The notes: generated from the sequence alone by a model not told the origin. A DNA stretch of 64,000 bases from Planosporangium thailandense (GCF_011947195.1 NZ_JAATVY010000009.1:124001-188000), one strand, 5' to 3'; counted from the stretch's first letter, positions 19,554 to 27,724 are shown. Translations and numbers: made by a program.

Positions 19554-20126
19554 ATGAATTTCCGGTGGCGCACCGTCGACATCGTCGTCGCGTCGGTCAT
19601 CGCCGTCGCCTTCGGCGTCGTCTTCTGGGCCTGGGACCTGCTCTACAACGGCCCGTTCAAGGCCATCCCGCTGCCCGGCCAGGCCATCCTGTACGGCGTC
19701 TGGCTGGTCCCCGCCGTGCTCGGCGCGCTCGTCATCCGCAAGCCGGGTGCCGCCATCTACACCGAACTGGTCGCGGCCGTCATCTCCGCGCTGCTGGGCA
19801 ACGCCTGGGGCGCCACGGTCGTCCCGGAGGGGCTCCTGGAGGGGCTCGGCGCCGAGATCGTGTTCCTGGTGCTGCTGTACCGCTCGTTCGGCCTGGTCAC
19901 CTCGCTGATCGCCGGGGCTGCGGCCGGCGCCGCGGCCGGCATCTTCGACGCGTTCGCGTTCTACCCCGGATACTCGTGGGCGAGCTTCCGACTGCCTTAC
20001 GTCGCGCTCGCCGCGCTGAGCTCACTGGTGATCGCGGGCGGTGGCGGCTGGGCGCTGACCAAGGCCCTCGCCCAGGCCGGCGCGCTGGACCGCTTCCCCT
20101 CCGGACGCGAACGGGCGACGGTCTGA
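19554..20126 (+). CDS. ykoE: ECF transporter S component, thiamine-precursor type
   Basis: 190-residue substrate-binding membrane subunit with six hydrophobic segments. The N-terminus (TVDIVVASVIAVAFGVVFW, then LPGQAILYGVWLVPAVLGALV) matches YkoE, the S component proposed to bind hydroxymethylpyrimidine or thiamine. GGGAGGT 6 bases upstream fixes ATG 19554. Followed directly by ATPase and T-component genes and preceded by a TPP riboswitch, which together give the substrate class. Confidence 0.93.
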   Translation: MNFRWRTVDIVVASVIAVAFGVVFWAWDLLYNGPFKAIPLPGQAILYGVWLVPAVLGALVIRKPGAAIYTELVAAVISALLGNAWGATVVPEGLLEGLGAEIVFLVLLYRSFGLVTSLIAGAAAGAAAGIFDAFAFYPGYSWASFRLPYVALAALSSLVIAGGGGWALTKALAQAGALDRFPSGRERATV

Positions 20127-21586
20127 GCACGTTAGAGCTTCGCGGCTTCGGCTGGCGCCACGCCGGGCGCAAGGCCTGGGCGGTACGCGGCGTCGACCTG
20201 CGCGTCGAGCACGGTGAGCGGGTGCTCCTGCTCGGCCCCTCCGGGGCGGGCAAGAGCACCCTGCTCGCCGCGGCCGCCGGTCTACTGCCTCAGGACTCCG
20301 GCGAGCAGGAAGGCCACGTCACCGTCGACGGTCGGGATGCCCGAGCGGCCCGCGACCGGGTCGGCATCGTGTTCCAGGACCCGCAGACCCAGCTCGTGAT
20401 GGCCCGCGCCGGCGACGACGTCGCGTTCGGCCTGGAGAACCGGGGCGTACCGCCGGCCGAGATCTGGCCCCGGGTCGACGCGGCGCTGACGCGCGTCGGG
20501 TTCCCGTACGGGCGCGACCGGCACACCGGCGCACTGTCCGGCGGCGAGCAGCAACGGCTGGCCCTCGCCGGCGTCCTCGCGCTCGCCCCCGGGCTGCTGC
20601 TGCTCGACGAGCCGACCGCCAACCTCGACCCGGCCGGCGCGGCGCAGGTCCGCGAGGTGCTCGCCACCCTGGACACCACGGTGGTCCTCGTCGAACACCG
20701 CGTCGCCGACGTCGTGCCCCTTGTGGACCGGGTGGTGGTCCTGTCCCCCGGCGGCGGGGTGGTGGCCGACGGCGTACCGGAGACGGTGTTCGCCGAGCAC
20801 GGCGCCGCGCTCGCGGCACAGGGCGTGTGGGTACCCGGCGTCGCGCCGTCGCAGCGGCGGGCGGGACGCGCACCCGGCGAGGTCGCGCTGTCCGGGCAGG
20901 GGCTGACCCGGCGGCACCCCGGAGCCGACCGGGCCGCGCTGTCCGGTGTGGACGTGGAGGTACGCCGGGGTGAGGTGCTCGCCGTCCTCGGCGCCAACGG
21001 CTCCGGCAAGTCGACCCTCGCCCTGCTGCTCGGCGGGCTGCTGCGGCCGACCGGCGGGCGGGTCGTGGCAGCCGCCGACCCGGCCGTGCCGCCGCACCGG
21101 TGGCGGGCCGCCACGCTCGCCCGCCGGATCGGCTCGGTATTCCAGAACCCCGAGCACCAGTTCGTCACCAACCGGGTACGCGACGAGCTGGCCCTCGGCC
21201 CACGGCGGGTCGGCCGGGACCCGGTGCCGATCGTCGACGAGCTGCTCGCCCGGCTGCGCCTGGACCGGCTGGCCGCCGCGAACCCGTACACCCTCTCCGG
21301 CGGCGAACAGCGGCGCCTGTCCGTCGCGACGGCGCTGGCGACCGCGCCGGAGGTGCTCGTGTTCGACGAGCCGACCTTCGGCCAGGACCTGCGCACCTGG
21401 CGGGAGCTGGTCGATCTGCTGGCCGAGCTGCGCGACGCCGGCCGTGCCATCGTGACGGTCACCCACGACGGCGACCTGGTCGACGCCGTCGCCGACCGGC
21501 ACGTGCTCCTGTCTCATGATCCTGAAGGATTTTCCGTGCTCCAACACGGAAAATCCTTCAGGATCACGGAGGGGAAGCCGGCATGA
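20123..21586 (+). CDS. ykoD: ECF transporter ATPase with two ATP-binding cassettes
   Basis: Tandem-duplicated ATPase (about 487 residues) powering the YkoE/YkoC transporter. First cassette: GPSGAGKST, LSGGEQQRL, LLLLDEPT. Second: GANGSGKST, LSGGEQRRL, LVFDEPT. No ATG, GTG or TTG lies between the ykoE stop and the first conserved residues (STLELRGFGWRHAG); the best candidate start is CTG at 20123, which overlaps the ykoE TGA as CTGA, an analogue of the usual ATGA coupling. The C-terminal residues DPEGFSVLQHGKSFRI are encoded entirely by a 48-nt palindrome (21518-21565) and look like an addition beyond the ATPase fold. Stop overlaps ykoC as ATGA. Confidence 0.92.
   Translation: MSTLELRGFGWRHAGRKAWAVRGVDLRVEHGERVLLLGPSGAGKSTLLAAAAGLLPQDSGEQEGHVTVDGRDARAARDRVGIVFQDPQTQLVMARAGDDVAFGLENRGVPPAEIWPRVDAALTRVGFPYGRDRHTGALSGGEQQRLALAGVLALAPGLLLLDEPTANLDPAGAAQVREVLATLDTTVVLVEHRVADVVPLVDRVVVLSPGGGVVADGVPETVFAEHGAALAAQGVWVPGVAPSQRRAGRAPGEVALSGQGLTRRHPGADRAALSGVDVEVRRGEVLAVLGANGSGKSTLALLLGGLLRPTGGRVVAAADPAVPPHRWRAATLARRIGSVFQNPEHQFVTNRVRDELALGPRRVGRDPVPIVDELLARLRLDRLAAANPYTLSGGEQRRLSVATALATAPEVLVFDEPTFGQDLRTWRELVDLLAELRDAGRAIVTVTHDGDLVDAVADRHVLLSHDPEGFSVLQHGKSFRITEGKPA
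21518..21565. repeat. 48-nt GATC-bounded palindrome, copy inside ykoD
   Basis: Perfect inverted repeat: 21-nt arms 21518-21538 and 21545-21565 with a 6-base loop. It begins GATCCTGAAGG and ends CCTTCAGGATC. Roughly half of the arm is A/T, far below the GC of the host gene. The length of 48 (16 codons) keeps the ykoD frame open. It shares length and GATC ends with 35490-35537 and 56376-56423. Confidence 0.9.
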
Positions 21587-22380
21587 GGCTCGCGGAACCC
21601 CTCGCCGACACCGACGCTCCCTTGGCCCGGCGCAACCCCACCGCGAAGGTCGCGGCCGGCGTGCTGCTCGCGTTCGCGCTGCTGGCATCGGTCGACCCGG
21701 TGGCCCCGGCGGTCGCGATCGGGCTCGAGCTCGCTGGTACGCCGCTGTTCGGCGTCCGGTACCGGGTCCTGGCCCGCAGGTGCTGGCCGCTCCTGGTGAG
21801 TGCGGTGGCGGTGTTCGGGTTCACACTGGTCTTCACCACCCACCGAGCCGGCACGGCGCTGCTGCACGTCGGGCCGCTGGCCGTCACCGGCGACACCCTC
21901 GTCGCAGCAGCCGGCCTGGCCCTGCGACTCGTCGCCGTGGCGCTGCCCGGGCTCGTCGTGTTCGCCACCACCGACCCGACCGACCTGGCCGACTCGCTCA
22001 TCCAACAGGTACGCGTACCGCCGCGCTTCGCGATCGGCGCGCTGGCGGCGTTCCGCATGATCCCGCTGCTGGCCGACGAGTGGGAACTGCTGACGCTGGC
22101 CCGGCGGGCCCGCGGGATCGACGCCGGACGTAACCCGATCGCCCGGCTGCGGCTGTTCGCCTCGACGGCGTTCGCGCTGCTCGTCGGGGCGATCCGGCGC
22201 GGTACCCGGCTCGCGACCGCGATGGACGCCCGCGGCTTCGACACGGGTGTGCCCCGGTCGGTCGCCCGGCCTCAGCGGTTCGGGCTCGCCGACGTGGCGC
22301 TGATCGCCGGCGCGCTCGGCGTCGGCGCGGTCGCGATCGGGGCCAGCGTCGTCAGCGGCGCGTTCCGGCCGCTGCTGTGA
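21583..22380 (+). CDS. ykoC: ECF transporter T component
   Basis: 265-residue membrane coupling protein (CbiQ/EcfT family) linking the ATPase to the S component. Two Ala-Arg-Gly coupling motifs are visible in LARRARGID and TAMDARGFD. ATG overlaps the ykoD stop. The gene ends 4 bases before the convergent uppS stop, leaving no space for a terminator. Confidence 0.93.
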   Translation: MRLAEPLADTDAPLARRNPTAKVAAGVLLAFALLASVDPVAPAVAIGLELAGTPLFGVRYRVLARRCWPLLVSAVAVFGFTLVFTTHRAGTALLHVGPLAVTGDTLVAAAGLALRLVAVALPGLVVFATTDPTDLADSLIQQVRVPPRFAIGALAAFRMIPLLADEWELLTLARRARGIDAGRNPIARLRLFASTAFALLVGAIRRGTRLATAMDARGFDTGVPRSVARPQRFGLADVALIAGALGVGAVAIGASVVSGAFRPLL

Positions 22381-22384
22381 CCGG

Positions 22385-23200
22385 TCAGGTGGCCAGCGAC
22401 GCCGCCTCCGGGGACACCGGGTTGGGCAGGGCGCCGCCGTAGCGGCGGTCCCGCTGCGCGTACAGCTCACAGGCGTACCAGAGGTGGCGGCGGTCGAAAT
22501 CGGGCCACAGGGTGTCGAGCGAGACGAACTCCGCGTACGCGGTCTGCCAGATCATGAAGTTGGAGATGCGCTGCTCGCCGGAGGAGCGGACGAGCAGGTC
22601 CACCTCGGGCAGGTCAGGCTCGTCGAGGTAGCGCGCGAAGACCTTCTCGTTGATCTTGTCGGGCTTGAGCCGGCCCGCCGCCACGTCCTCGGCCAGCTTC
22701 GCCGCCGCATCGGCGATCTCGGCCCGTCCGCCGTAGTTGACGCACATGGTGAACGTCAGCGCGGTGTTGTGGCGGGTCAGCTGCTCGGCGTACTCCAGCT
22801 CGCTGATCACGCTGCGCCACAGCCGGGGCCGGCGCCCCGCCCAGCGCACCCGGATGCCCATCTCGTGGAACTCGTCGCGCCGCCGGTGGATGACGTCGCG
22901 GTTGAAGTTCATGAGGAAGCGCACCTCGTCAGGCGAGCGCTTCCAGTTCTCCGTCGAGAACGCGTACGCACTGACGTACTTGATGCCCATCTCCAGCGCG
23001 CCCTCGATCACGTCGAAGAGCGCCGCCTCGCCGGCGGTGTGGCCCGCCGTGCGCGGCAGGCCCCGCTGCTTGGCCCACCGTCCGTTGCCGTCCATGATGA
23101 TCGCCACGTGCTGCGGCACGACCTCCGGCGGCAGGGCCGGCGGGCGCGCCCCGGACGGGTGCGGTGACGGGGGGCGGTAGGCGGTGCTGCGGCGAATCAC
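22385..23200 (-). CDS. uppS: long-chain cis-prenyl (undecaprenyl/decaprenyl) diphosphate synthase
   Basis: Cytoplasmic prenyltransferase adding isopentenyl units to make the lipid carrier of cell-wall synthesis; 271 residues. Diphosphate-binding motif IMDGNGRWA, then [19 protein letters not shown] and [20 protein letters not shown] are all conserved. GTG 23200 has GAGAGGA upstream and avoids overlap with recO, which ends 11 bases before it. In M. tuberculosis the same pair is Rv2361c-Rv2362c. Confidence 0.96.
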   Translation of the reverse strand: MIRRSTAYRPPSPHPSGARPPALPPEVVPQHVAIIMDGNGRWAKQRGLPRTAGHTAGEAALFDVIEGALEMGIKYVSAYAFSTENWKRSPDEVRFLMNFNRDVIHRRRDEFHEMGIRVRWAGRRPRLWRSVISELEYAEQLTRHNTALTFTMCVNYGGRAEIADAAAKLAEDVAAGRLKPDKINEKVFARYLDEPDLPEVDLLVRSSGEQRISNFMIWQTAYAEFVSLDTLWPDFDRRHLWYACELYAQRDRRYGGALPNPVSPEAASLAT

Positions 23201-23210
23201 GCGGGTCCTC

Positions 23211-23954
23211 TCAGCGTTCGACCAATGGCAGCGAGCGTAGCCCGCGCTCGAGATGCCACTGCAGATGCGCGGCGACCAGGCCGCTGGCCTCCTTGCGCGG
23301 GCCGGGGTCGCTCGCATCGGCGACCTCCCAGTCCCCCTCGGTGAGAGCCGTCATCAGCGCGAGCGTGGCCGGCGCGGGGCGGGCGGCGCCGGGCGGGCGG
23401 CAGTCGGGGCAGACACAGCCCCCCGCCGGTACGGAGAACGCCCGGTGCTCGCCCTTGGTGCCGCAGACGGCGCACTCCCGCAGCGCCGGGGCCCACCCGG
23501 CGATCGCGGCGGCCCGCAGCAGGTACGCGTCGAGCACCAGCGACGTCGGGTGCGAACCGTCGGCCAGGGTCCGCAGCGCGCCGATCGTCAGCAGGTACAG
23601 CCGCAGCGACGGGTCGTGCTCGACCGGGGTGAGCCGCTCGGCGGTCTCGGCGATCGCGCTGGCGACGGTGTAGCGGGAGTAGTCGCCCACCAGCCGCTTG
23701 CCGTACAGGTCCAGCCCCTCCACCTGGCTGATGACGTGCAGGCTGCGCCCCTCGATCCACTGCACGTCGATGTGACCGAACGGCTCCAGGCGGGCGCCGA
23801 ACCGCGACGAGGTACGCCGTACTCCCTTCGCGACCGCGCGGATCCGGCCGTGGCGCCGGGTCAGCAGCGTGACGATCCGGTCCGACTCACCCAGCTTCTG
23901 CACGCGCAGCACCACCGCTTCGTCGCGGGTGAGCTTGCCACGGAAACCGGTCAC
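23211..23954 (-). CDS. recO: DNA repair protein RecO
   Basis: Single-strand annealing and RecA-loading protein, 247 residues. N-terminal OB fold with [25 protein letters not shown]-terminal zinc finger from CAVCG and CVCPDC. Downstream uppS follows in 11 bases. Upstream, where era would normally be near, lies the SipW/TasA-like module instead. Confidence 0.94.
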   Translation of the reverse strand: MTGFRGKLTRDEAVVLRVQKLGESDRIVTLLTRRHGRIRAVAKGVRRTSSRFGARLEPFGHIDVQWIEGRSLHVISQVEGLDLYGKRLVGDYSRYTVASAIAETAERLTPVEHDPSLRLYLLTIGALRTLADGSHPTSLVLDAYLLRAAAIAGWAPALRECAVCGTKGEHRAFSVPAGGCVCPDCRPPGAARPAPATLALMTALTEGDWEVADASDPGPRKEASGLVAAHLQWHLERGLRSLPLVER

Positions 23955-23995
23955 CAGACCATCCTGCCTGGTTCCGCCGATCTTGGGGTAGCGGC

Positions 23996-24041
23996 GCCGG
24001 CCTGATCACCCGTGAGAAGCCGGCCTGATCACCCGTGAGAA
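23996..24041. repeat. perfect 23-bp tandem duplication over a gene end
   Basis: Two exact adjacent copies (23996-24018 and 24019-24041) beginning GCCGGCCTGATCACC. The second copy contains the stop codon of the LPXTG protein gene. The unit is not a multiple of three. Looks like replication slippage. Confidence 0.85.
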
Positions 24042-24790
24042 GGGTCGACGTGCGTGAGCCTGACGCCCCGCCACCGACCGGCGACGAACAGGCCGACCCC
24101 TGCCAGCAGCAGGCCGACCCCGGCGGACAACGCGAGCAGCACGGCCGCGGGCAGGCCGGTGACGGGCAGCCAGTTCGGTCCGCCGCCGAGCGGTGAGCCG
24201 GGCACCGTCCCGGTCTCCGTGCCGAAGTCACCCTCGAGAGTCAGGTCGAGGGTGAATCCGAGCCGGTCGGTCTGGGTTTCGTTGCCGGACTGGATCGGCA
24301 GCCGGACCGCCAGGCGCAGGACGCGCCGTTCATGGGCGGCGAGCAGGGCGCCGGCGACCACGCCGCGCCGGAGACTGGCGAACGCGCCCTGCCAGATCGG
24401 CGTGTACGGGCCGGCGGAGTCACGGGCGACGTCGAGGGAGACGACGACCTCGGAGCCGAGCTCACCCTGACCGGGACCGCAGCCGTTGTCGACGAGCCGC
24501 TCGGCGCGGGTGCAGCCGTTGTCGTCGTCGCGCACGTCGGTCGCGGTGATGGTCAGCCGGGCCGGCGCGTCGGAGTCGTTGCGCACCGCCACCGTGCCGG
24601 CGTCCGACCGCCCGGGCGCGAACCCCGTGGTCTCCAGCAGCGCCGCTCGCGGCCGCCCGGCGAGGTCGCGGGGCGTTTCGACGATCAGGTGGCTGGACGC
24701 CGCCGCAGCGGTACCGGCGGCGACACCGGGCCCGACGACCCCCGCCGCGACGAGGACGAACGCGGCGAACAGCGGACGCGGCACGTTCAT
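24029..24790 (-). CDS. LPXTG cell-wall-anchored protein, TasA-like ectodomain
   Basis: 253 residues. Signal peptide (about 1-36, Ala-rich), ectodomain, then a complete sorting signal: LPVTG, a hydrophobic helix (AVLLALSAGVGLLLAGVGLF) and a basic tail (GRWRGVRL), which sortase would use to link the protein to peptidoglycan. The ectodomain segment RNDSDAPARLTITATDV...NGCTRAERLVDNGCGPGQGEL lines up with SNDGQSVPDGNLSITISNL...NGC...TCGDPNDKGEL of the TasA-like protein encoded three genes upstream, including both cysteines. I infer that it is the wall-bound base for that fibre. No sortase gene is in the window. ATG overlaps the RTX gene stop as ATGA. Confidence 0.82.
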   Translation of the reverse strand: MNVPRPLFAAFVLVAAGVVGPGVAAGTAAAASSHLIVETPRDLAGRPRAALLETTGFAPGRSDAGTVAVRNDSDAPARLTITATDVRDDDNGCTRAERLVDNGCGPGQGELGSEVVVSLDVARDSAGPYTPIWQGAFASLRRGVVAGALLAAHERRVLRLAVRLPIQSGNETQTDRLGFTLDLTLEGDFGTETGTVPGSPLGGGPNWLPVTGLPAAVLLALSAGVGLLLAGVGLFVAGRWRGVRLTHVDPSHG

Positions 24791-25482
24791 GGCGTCGGAC
24801 CGTTCTGCTCGTTGGGGAGCGCGCCGGTGGCGGCGGGCGGGTCGGAGGGCTGCGCTACCGGCGCCGTGCTCTGTGTCGCGGCCGGACCCGGTGGGGGCAC
24901 CGGGGCCGTTGATGAGGCGGCCGGCGGCACCGCTGACGGCGCATTCGACGGAGCCCCTCCGGACGGCGCTGGTACCGGTGTGCTGCCGACCACCGACCGG
25001 GCCACGGGCGCCGGGGCGGGCTGTGGTGCGGGCGCCAGACCCGCGACGTGCCGCGCGTAGAGGCGGAGCGTCACCTCGCATCCGGTGACGGCGGTCGTCG
25101 CGGCGCTGACGACGCACACGTCGTGGCCCGGTCCGCCGTCGATCCGTTCGACGCCGGGGCCCGCCACGATGCAGTCGTCGCCGGCGCCACCGCGCAGCAC
25201 GGTAGCGGCGCCCAGCCCGACGATCAGGTCGTTCTCCGGCCCGCCGGTGAGGGTCTCCGCGTGCTTCGTACCGGTGATGACCGTGGGGTACCGCCTGCCT
25301 TCGCAGATCTCGGGTGGCTCCCGCAGCGAACTCCAGGCCTGTGCGGTCACCGTGTTGCCGCGCAGGGTGACGGAGTCGGCGAAGCCGCCGGAGTAACCGC
25401 CGGCCGCCGCCACTCCCATCGGAAGCAGCGAACCGGCGACGAGGCAGCAGGCCCCGGCGACCACCAGCGTGTACCTAGACAA
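24787..25482 (-). CDS. secreted calcium-binding RTX-type protein
   Basis: 231 residues. Signal peptide (VVAGACCLVAGSLLPMGVAAAG), a short segment GGFADSVTLRGNTVTAQAW that resembles the mature N-terminus of SipW substrates (F-x-D...GNT...A), then RTX nonapeptide-like repeats GGPENDLIVG, GGAGDDCIV and GGPGHDVC that bind calcium, and an 80-residue Pro/Ala-rich tail that could span the wall. Starts with TTG at 25482, overlapping the sipW stop by 8 bases; no clear ribosome site, so it relies on coupling. Confidence 0.8.
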   Translation of the reverse strand: MSRYTLVVAGACCLVAGSLLPMGVAAAGGYSGGFADSVTLRGNTVTAQAWSSLREPPEICEGRRYPTVITGTKHAETLTGGPENDLIVGLGAATVLRGGAGDDCIVAGPGVERIDGGPGHDVCVVSAATTAVTGCEVTLRLYARHVAGLAPAPQPAPAPVARSVVGSTPVPAPSGGAPSNAPSAVPPAASSTAPVPPPGPAATQSTAPVAQPSDPPAATGALPNEQNGPTP

Positions 25483-26059
25483 CGCCGCCCCCGACCTGAG
25501 CTTGCGCCCGCGCGCCGTCGGCTGCCGGCCGGTTGGCCGCGGCCCGCCGGTCGCGCCAGGCGCCGACGAGCTGGAACAGCGCGTACCCGATCAGACCGGC
25601 GACGGCCACGGACAGCACCGTCGAGCGATTGCCGACCGAGTTCCGGACGAAACCGAGGTAGGGGACGTGGAACCACACCTTGCCACGGATCGCGGTCGAC
25701 GGTACCGGGTCGATGTCGGCGCCCCGGTTGGCGTCGCCCTTGGTGGTGAAGGTGACCGGGGTGGTCTGCTCGTTGACCGCCACGATCCGGTGGGTGACGT
25801 ACTCGGCCTTACCCGCGGTCCGCTGGTAGGTCACCACGTCACCGATCCGCAGCGTGCCCGCGTCCACCGGGCGGATGACCACCACCGAGCCGGGCTGGAT
25901 CGTCGGGGTCATGCTGCCGGTGAGCACGGTCAGCGCCGCGCCGTGGACAGCTCGCGGCAGCACCGCCACGACCGCCAACGCGGCCAGGACCGCGCCGAGA
26001 AAGGCGAACAGGAGGGTACGCACGCCCCACCGGGCGGCGATCTGCAGCTTCTTCGTCAT
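25475..26059 (-). CDS. sipW: signal peptidase I, SipW/archaeal type
   Basis: 194-residue membrane protease with one N-terminal and one C-terminal membrane helix. The catalytic Ser lies in GSMTPTIQPGSVVVI; the second catalytic position is His (YVTHRIVAVNE) instead of the Lys of ordinary bacterial SPase I, the hallmark of the SipW/ER type. TKGDANRGADIDPV is the conserved box E region. In Bacillus SipW specifically processes TasA and TapA, and the adjacent genes here encode similar precursors. Lies 46 bases downstream of an intercistronic hairpin. Confidence 0.92.
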   Translation of the reverse strand: MTKKLQIAARWGVRTLLFAFLGAVLAALAVVAVLPRAVHGAALTVLTGSMTPTIQPGSVVVIRPVDAGTLRIGDVVTYQRTAGKAEYVTHRIVAVNEQTTPVTFTTKGDANRGADIDPVPSTAIRGKVWFHVPYLGFVRNSVGNRSTVLSVAVAGLIGYALFQLVGAWRDRRAAANRPAADGARAQAQVGGGVV

Positions 26060-26104
26060 CGGACCCTCTCGGGCTTCCTCCGTGGTCGACGGGCACGTCA
26101 GCGC

Positions 26105-26135
26105 GGTGGGCGGGGCCGGACCGGCCCCGCCCACC
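26105..26135 (-). terminator. intercistronic hairpin between TasA-like gene and sipW
   Basis: Perfect 15-bp inverted repeat: GGTGGGCGGGGCCGG (26105-26119) and CCGGCCCCGCCCACC (26121-26135), 7 bases past the TasA-like stop. It could be a partial terminator or an mRNA stabiliser giving more subunit than peptidase. No U tract. Confidence 0.75.
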
Positions 26136-26141
26136 GATGCG

Positions 26142-26846
26142 TCAGACCTGGGACAGGTCGAAGCGGATGTCGAACGACAGCGAGTCGCCCTGCGCGACGT
26201 TGTCGTTGGCGTTCGCGCCGGACACCTGGTTGCTCGGGTCGTGCGGCCAGTACGCCGACAGGCCGATGCAGACGCCCTCACCGGGAGACAGCACCAGCGG
26301 GGAGTTGCTGTTGGGCTCCTTGAGCGTGTACGTCTTCCCGTTGGCGGTGTCGAGGTCGCCCTGGTTGCTCGCCCAGAACGCGTTGTAGCCGCCCTGCCCC
26401 GGGTACGTGGCGCAGGTCTTGGAGTCCTTGACCTCCGGGTAGTACGAGCTCTGGACGTTCAGGATGTGCGACAGCTCGCCCTTGTCGTTGGGGTCGCCGC
26501 AGGTCGGGTCGGCGACCACCTCGGAGTTGCTGCTGCAGCCGTTCTCCTGGTTCTGCAGGTTGCTGATGGTGATCGAAAGGTTGCCGTCAGGCACGGACTG
26601 GCCGTCGTTGCTGGCGATCCAGATCATGCGCTGGCCAGTCATGCCCGGAGCGAGCTTGCCCCAGCTGATCGGCACCGCACCCGTGGTACCGGTCTGGTCG
26701 TTCAGGTCGAGCTTGAGGAAGCCCGCACCGATCGAGTTGTTGTTGATGGTGCCGAAGTCCGACCACGCGGCGAGGGTGCTGCCGCCACCGATGAGGCCGA
26801 TCGCCGCCACCCCGGCGAGCGCTGCCTTGACCAGCTTCTTGTTCAC
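26142..26846 (-). CDS. TasA/camelysin-like SipW-dependent secreted protein, fibre subunit candidate
   Basis: 234 residues, Asn/Ser-rich and lower in GC than its neighbours. The signal region NKKLVKAALAGVAAIGLIGG followed by GSTLAAWSDFGT is the SipW-dependent type (compare GGGTWAAFNDI in B. subtilis TasA). The mature part (about 205 residues) is beta-rich by appearance with NGC...TCGDPNDKGEL and two further cysteines. GTG 26846 is preceded by GGAGAAGGAGAACC, the strongest ribosome site in the locus, as expected of an abundant structural protein. First gene of the operon with sipW, RTX and LPXTG genes. Fibre formation is inferred, not shown. Confidence 0.83.
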   Translation of the reverse strand: MNKKLVKAALAGVAAIGLIGGGSTLAAWSDFGTINNNSIGAGFLKLDLNDQTGTTGAVPISWGKLAPGMTGQRMIWIASNDGQSVPDGNLSITISNLQNQENGCSSNSEVVADPTCGDPNDKGELSHILNVQSSYYPEVKDSKTCATYPGQGGYNAFWASNQGDLDTANGKTYTLKEPNSNSPLVLSPGEGVCIGLSAYWPHDPSNQVSGANANDNVAQGDSLSFDIRFDLSQV

Positions 26847-26953
26847 GGTTCTCCTTCTCCCATGGATCACACCCCGCCACCGCGGAACGGTGTGCGCGAG
26901 GTGGAGGTACGGCGACGGACCGCCGCAGGGGGAAGCGTGGCGCTGGCCCAGGA

Positions 26954-26984
26954 CCCGGCTCATCGTCAATATTGATGAACCGGG
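26954..26984. promoter_or_regulatory. AT-rich inverted repeat upstream of the TasA-like operon
   Basis: Arms CCCGGCTCATC (26954-26964) and GATGAACCGGG (26974-26984) with one mismatch enclose GTCAATATT; TCAATATTGA (26966-26975) is itself palindromic. It lies about 110 bases upstream of the TasA-like start and 93 bases past the response-regulator stop. It could be the regulator's operator or a terminator for its gene. Confidence 0.5.
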
Positions 26985-27076
26985 CCCGTGCGGGCGGCGG
27001 GAGGGCGGAGAGAAACCGTTGGCACGACAGAAAAACCGGCCGCCCGGAGGAGAAGACCGTCCCGGCGGACGGGTAC

Positions 27077-27724
27077 CTACAGCCAGCCGGCGGTGCGCGC
27101 CTTCGCCACGGCGGCCAGCTGCGACTTGACGTCGAGCTTGGTGAGTACGGCGCGCACCTGCGTGCGCACGGTGGCCTCGGACACGAAGCGCTCGCGGGCG
27201 ATCGCCTCGACGGACTTGCCCTCACCCAGCGCCACCAGGACGTTGCGCTCGCGCTCCGACAGCCGCTGCAGGGGTATGAGCAGCCGCGCCTGCTCCGATC
27301 GGTACCGGCGCAGCTCGGTGAGCAGGTCGTCGCGCTCGCCGGGGGCCAGCACGGGCTGCCCCGCCGCAGCGACCAGGGCGCGGTCGAGGAGCGTCTCGAA
27401 GGGCGCGGACTTGTGGACGAAACCCACCGCCCCGGCCTCGACCGTCGCCGCGAGCCGGTAGCGGTCGGCGATGCCGCTGACGACCAGTACCACGTTGCCG
27501 GCGTCGACCAGCGGGCCGATGAGATCGGTACCGTCACCCAGGCGCCGGCCGAGATCGAGGTCGAGGAGCACGAGGGCGGGTGGGCCGGCTGCGACCTGGG
27601 CCAGCAGGCGCTCCCGGCTGTCCAGTTGGGCGATCTCCACGGTGAGCCCCTCGGCCCGCAGCGCCAGCCCGAGGCTCTGCGCGAGCAGCGCATGGTCCTC
27701 CACGATGACGACGCGAGCGGTCAT
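27077..27724 (-). CDS. LuxR/NarL-type response regulator
   Basis: 215 residues. Receiver domain with VIVEDHALLAQ, phospho-acceptor Asp in LVLLDLDLG, conserved Ser (VVSGIADR) and Lys (FVHKSAPFE). C-terminal LuxR helix-turn-helix: LSERERNVLVALGEGKSVEAIARERFVSE, then ATVRTQVRAVLTKL. ATG overlaps the kinase stop as ATGA, so it is its partner. Being directly upstream of the TasA-like operon on the same strand, it is the likely regulator of that operon. Confidence 0.93.
   Translation of the reverse strand: MTARVVIVEDHALLAQSLGLALRAEGLTVEIAQLDSRERLLAQVAAGPPALVLLDLDLGRRLGDGTDLIGPLVDAGNVVLVVSGIADRYRLAATVEAGAVGFVHKSAPFETLLDRALVAAAGQPVLAPGERDDLLTELRRYRSEQARLLIPLQRLSERERNVLVALGEGKSVEAIARERFVSEATVRTQVRAVLTKLDVKSQLAAVAKARTAGWL

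Noticed and set aside
23979-23991. GATCTTGGGGTAG as a fifth copy of the 48-nt palindrome (similar half at 2506)
   Set aside because: Only one arm is present; no complementary arm within 60 bases.
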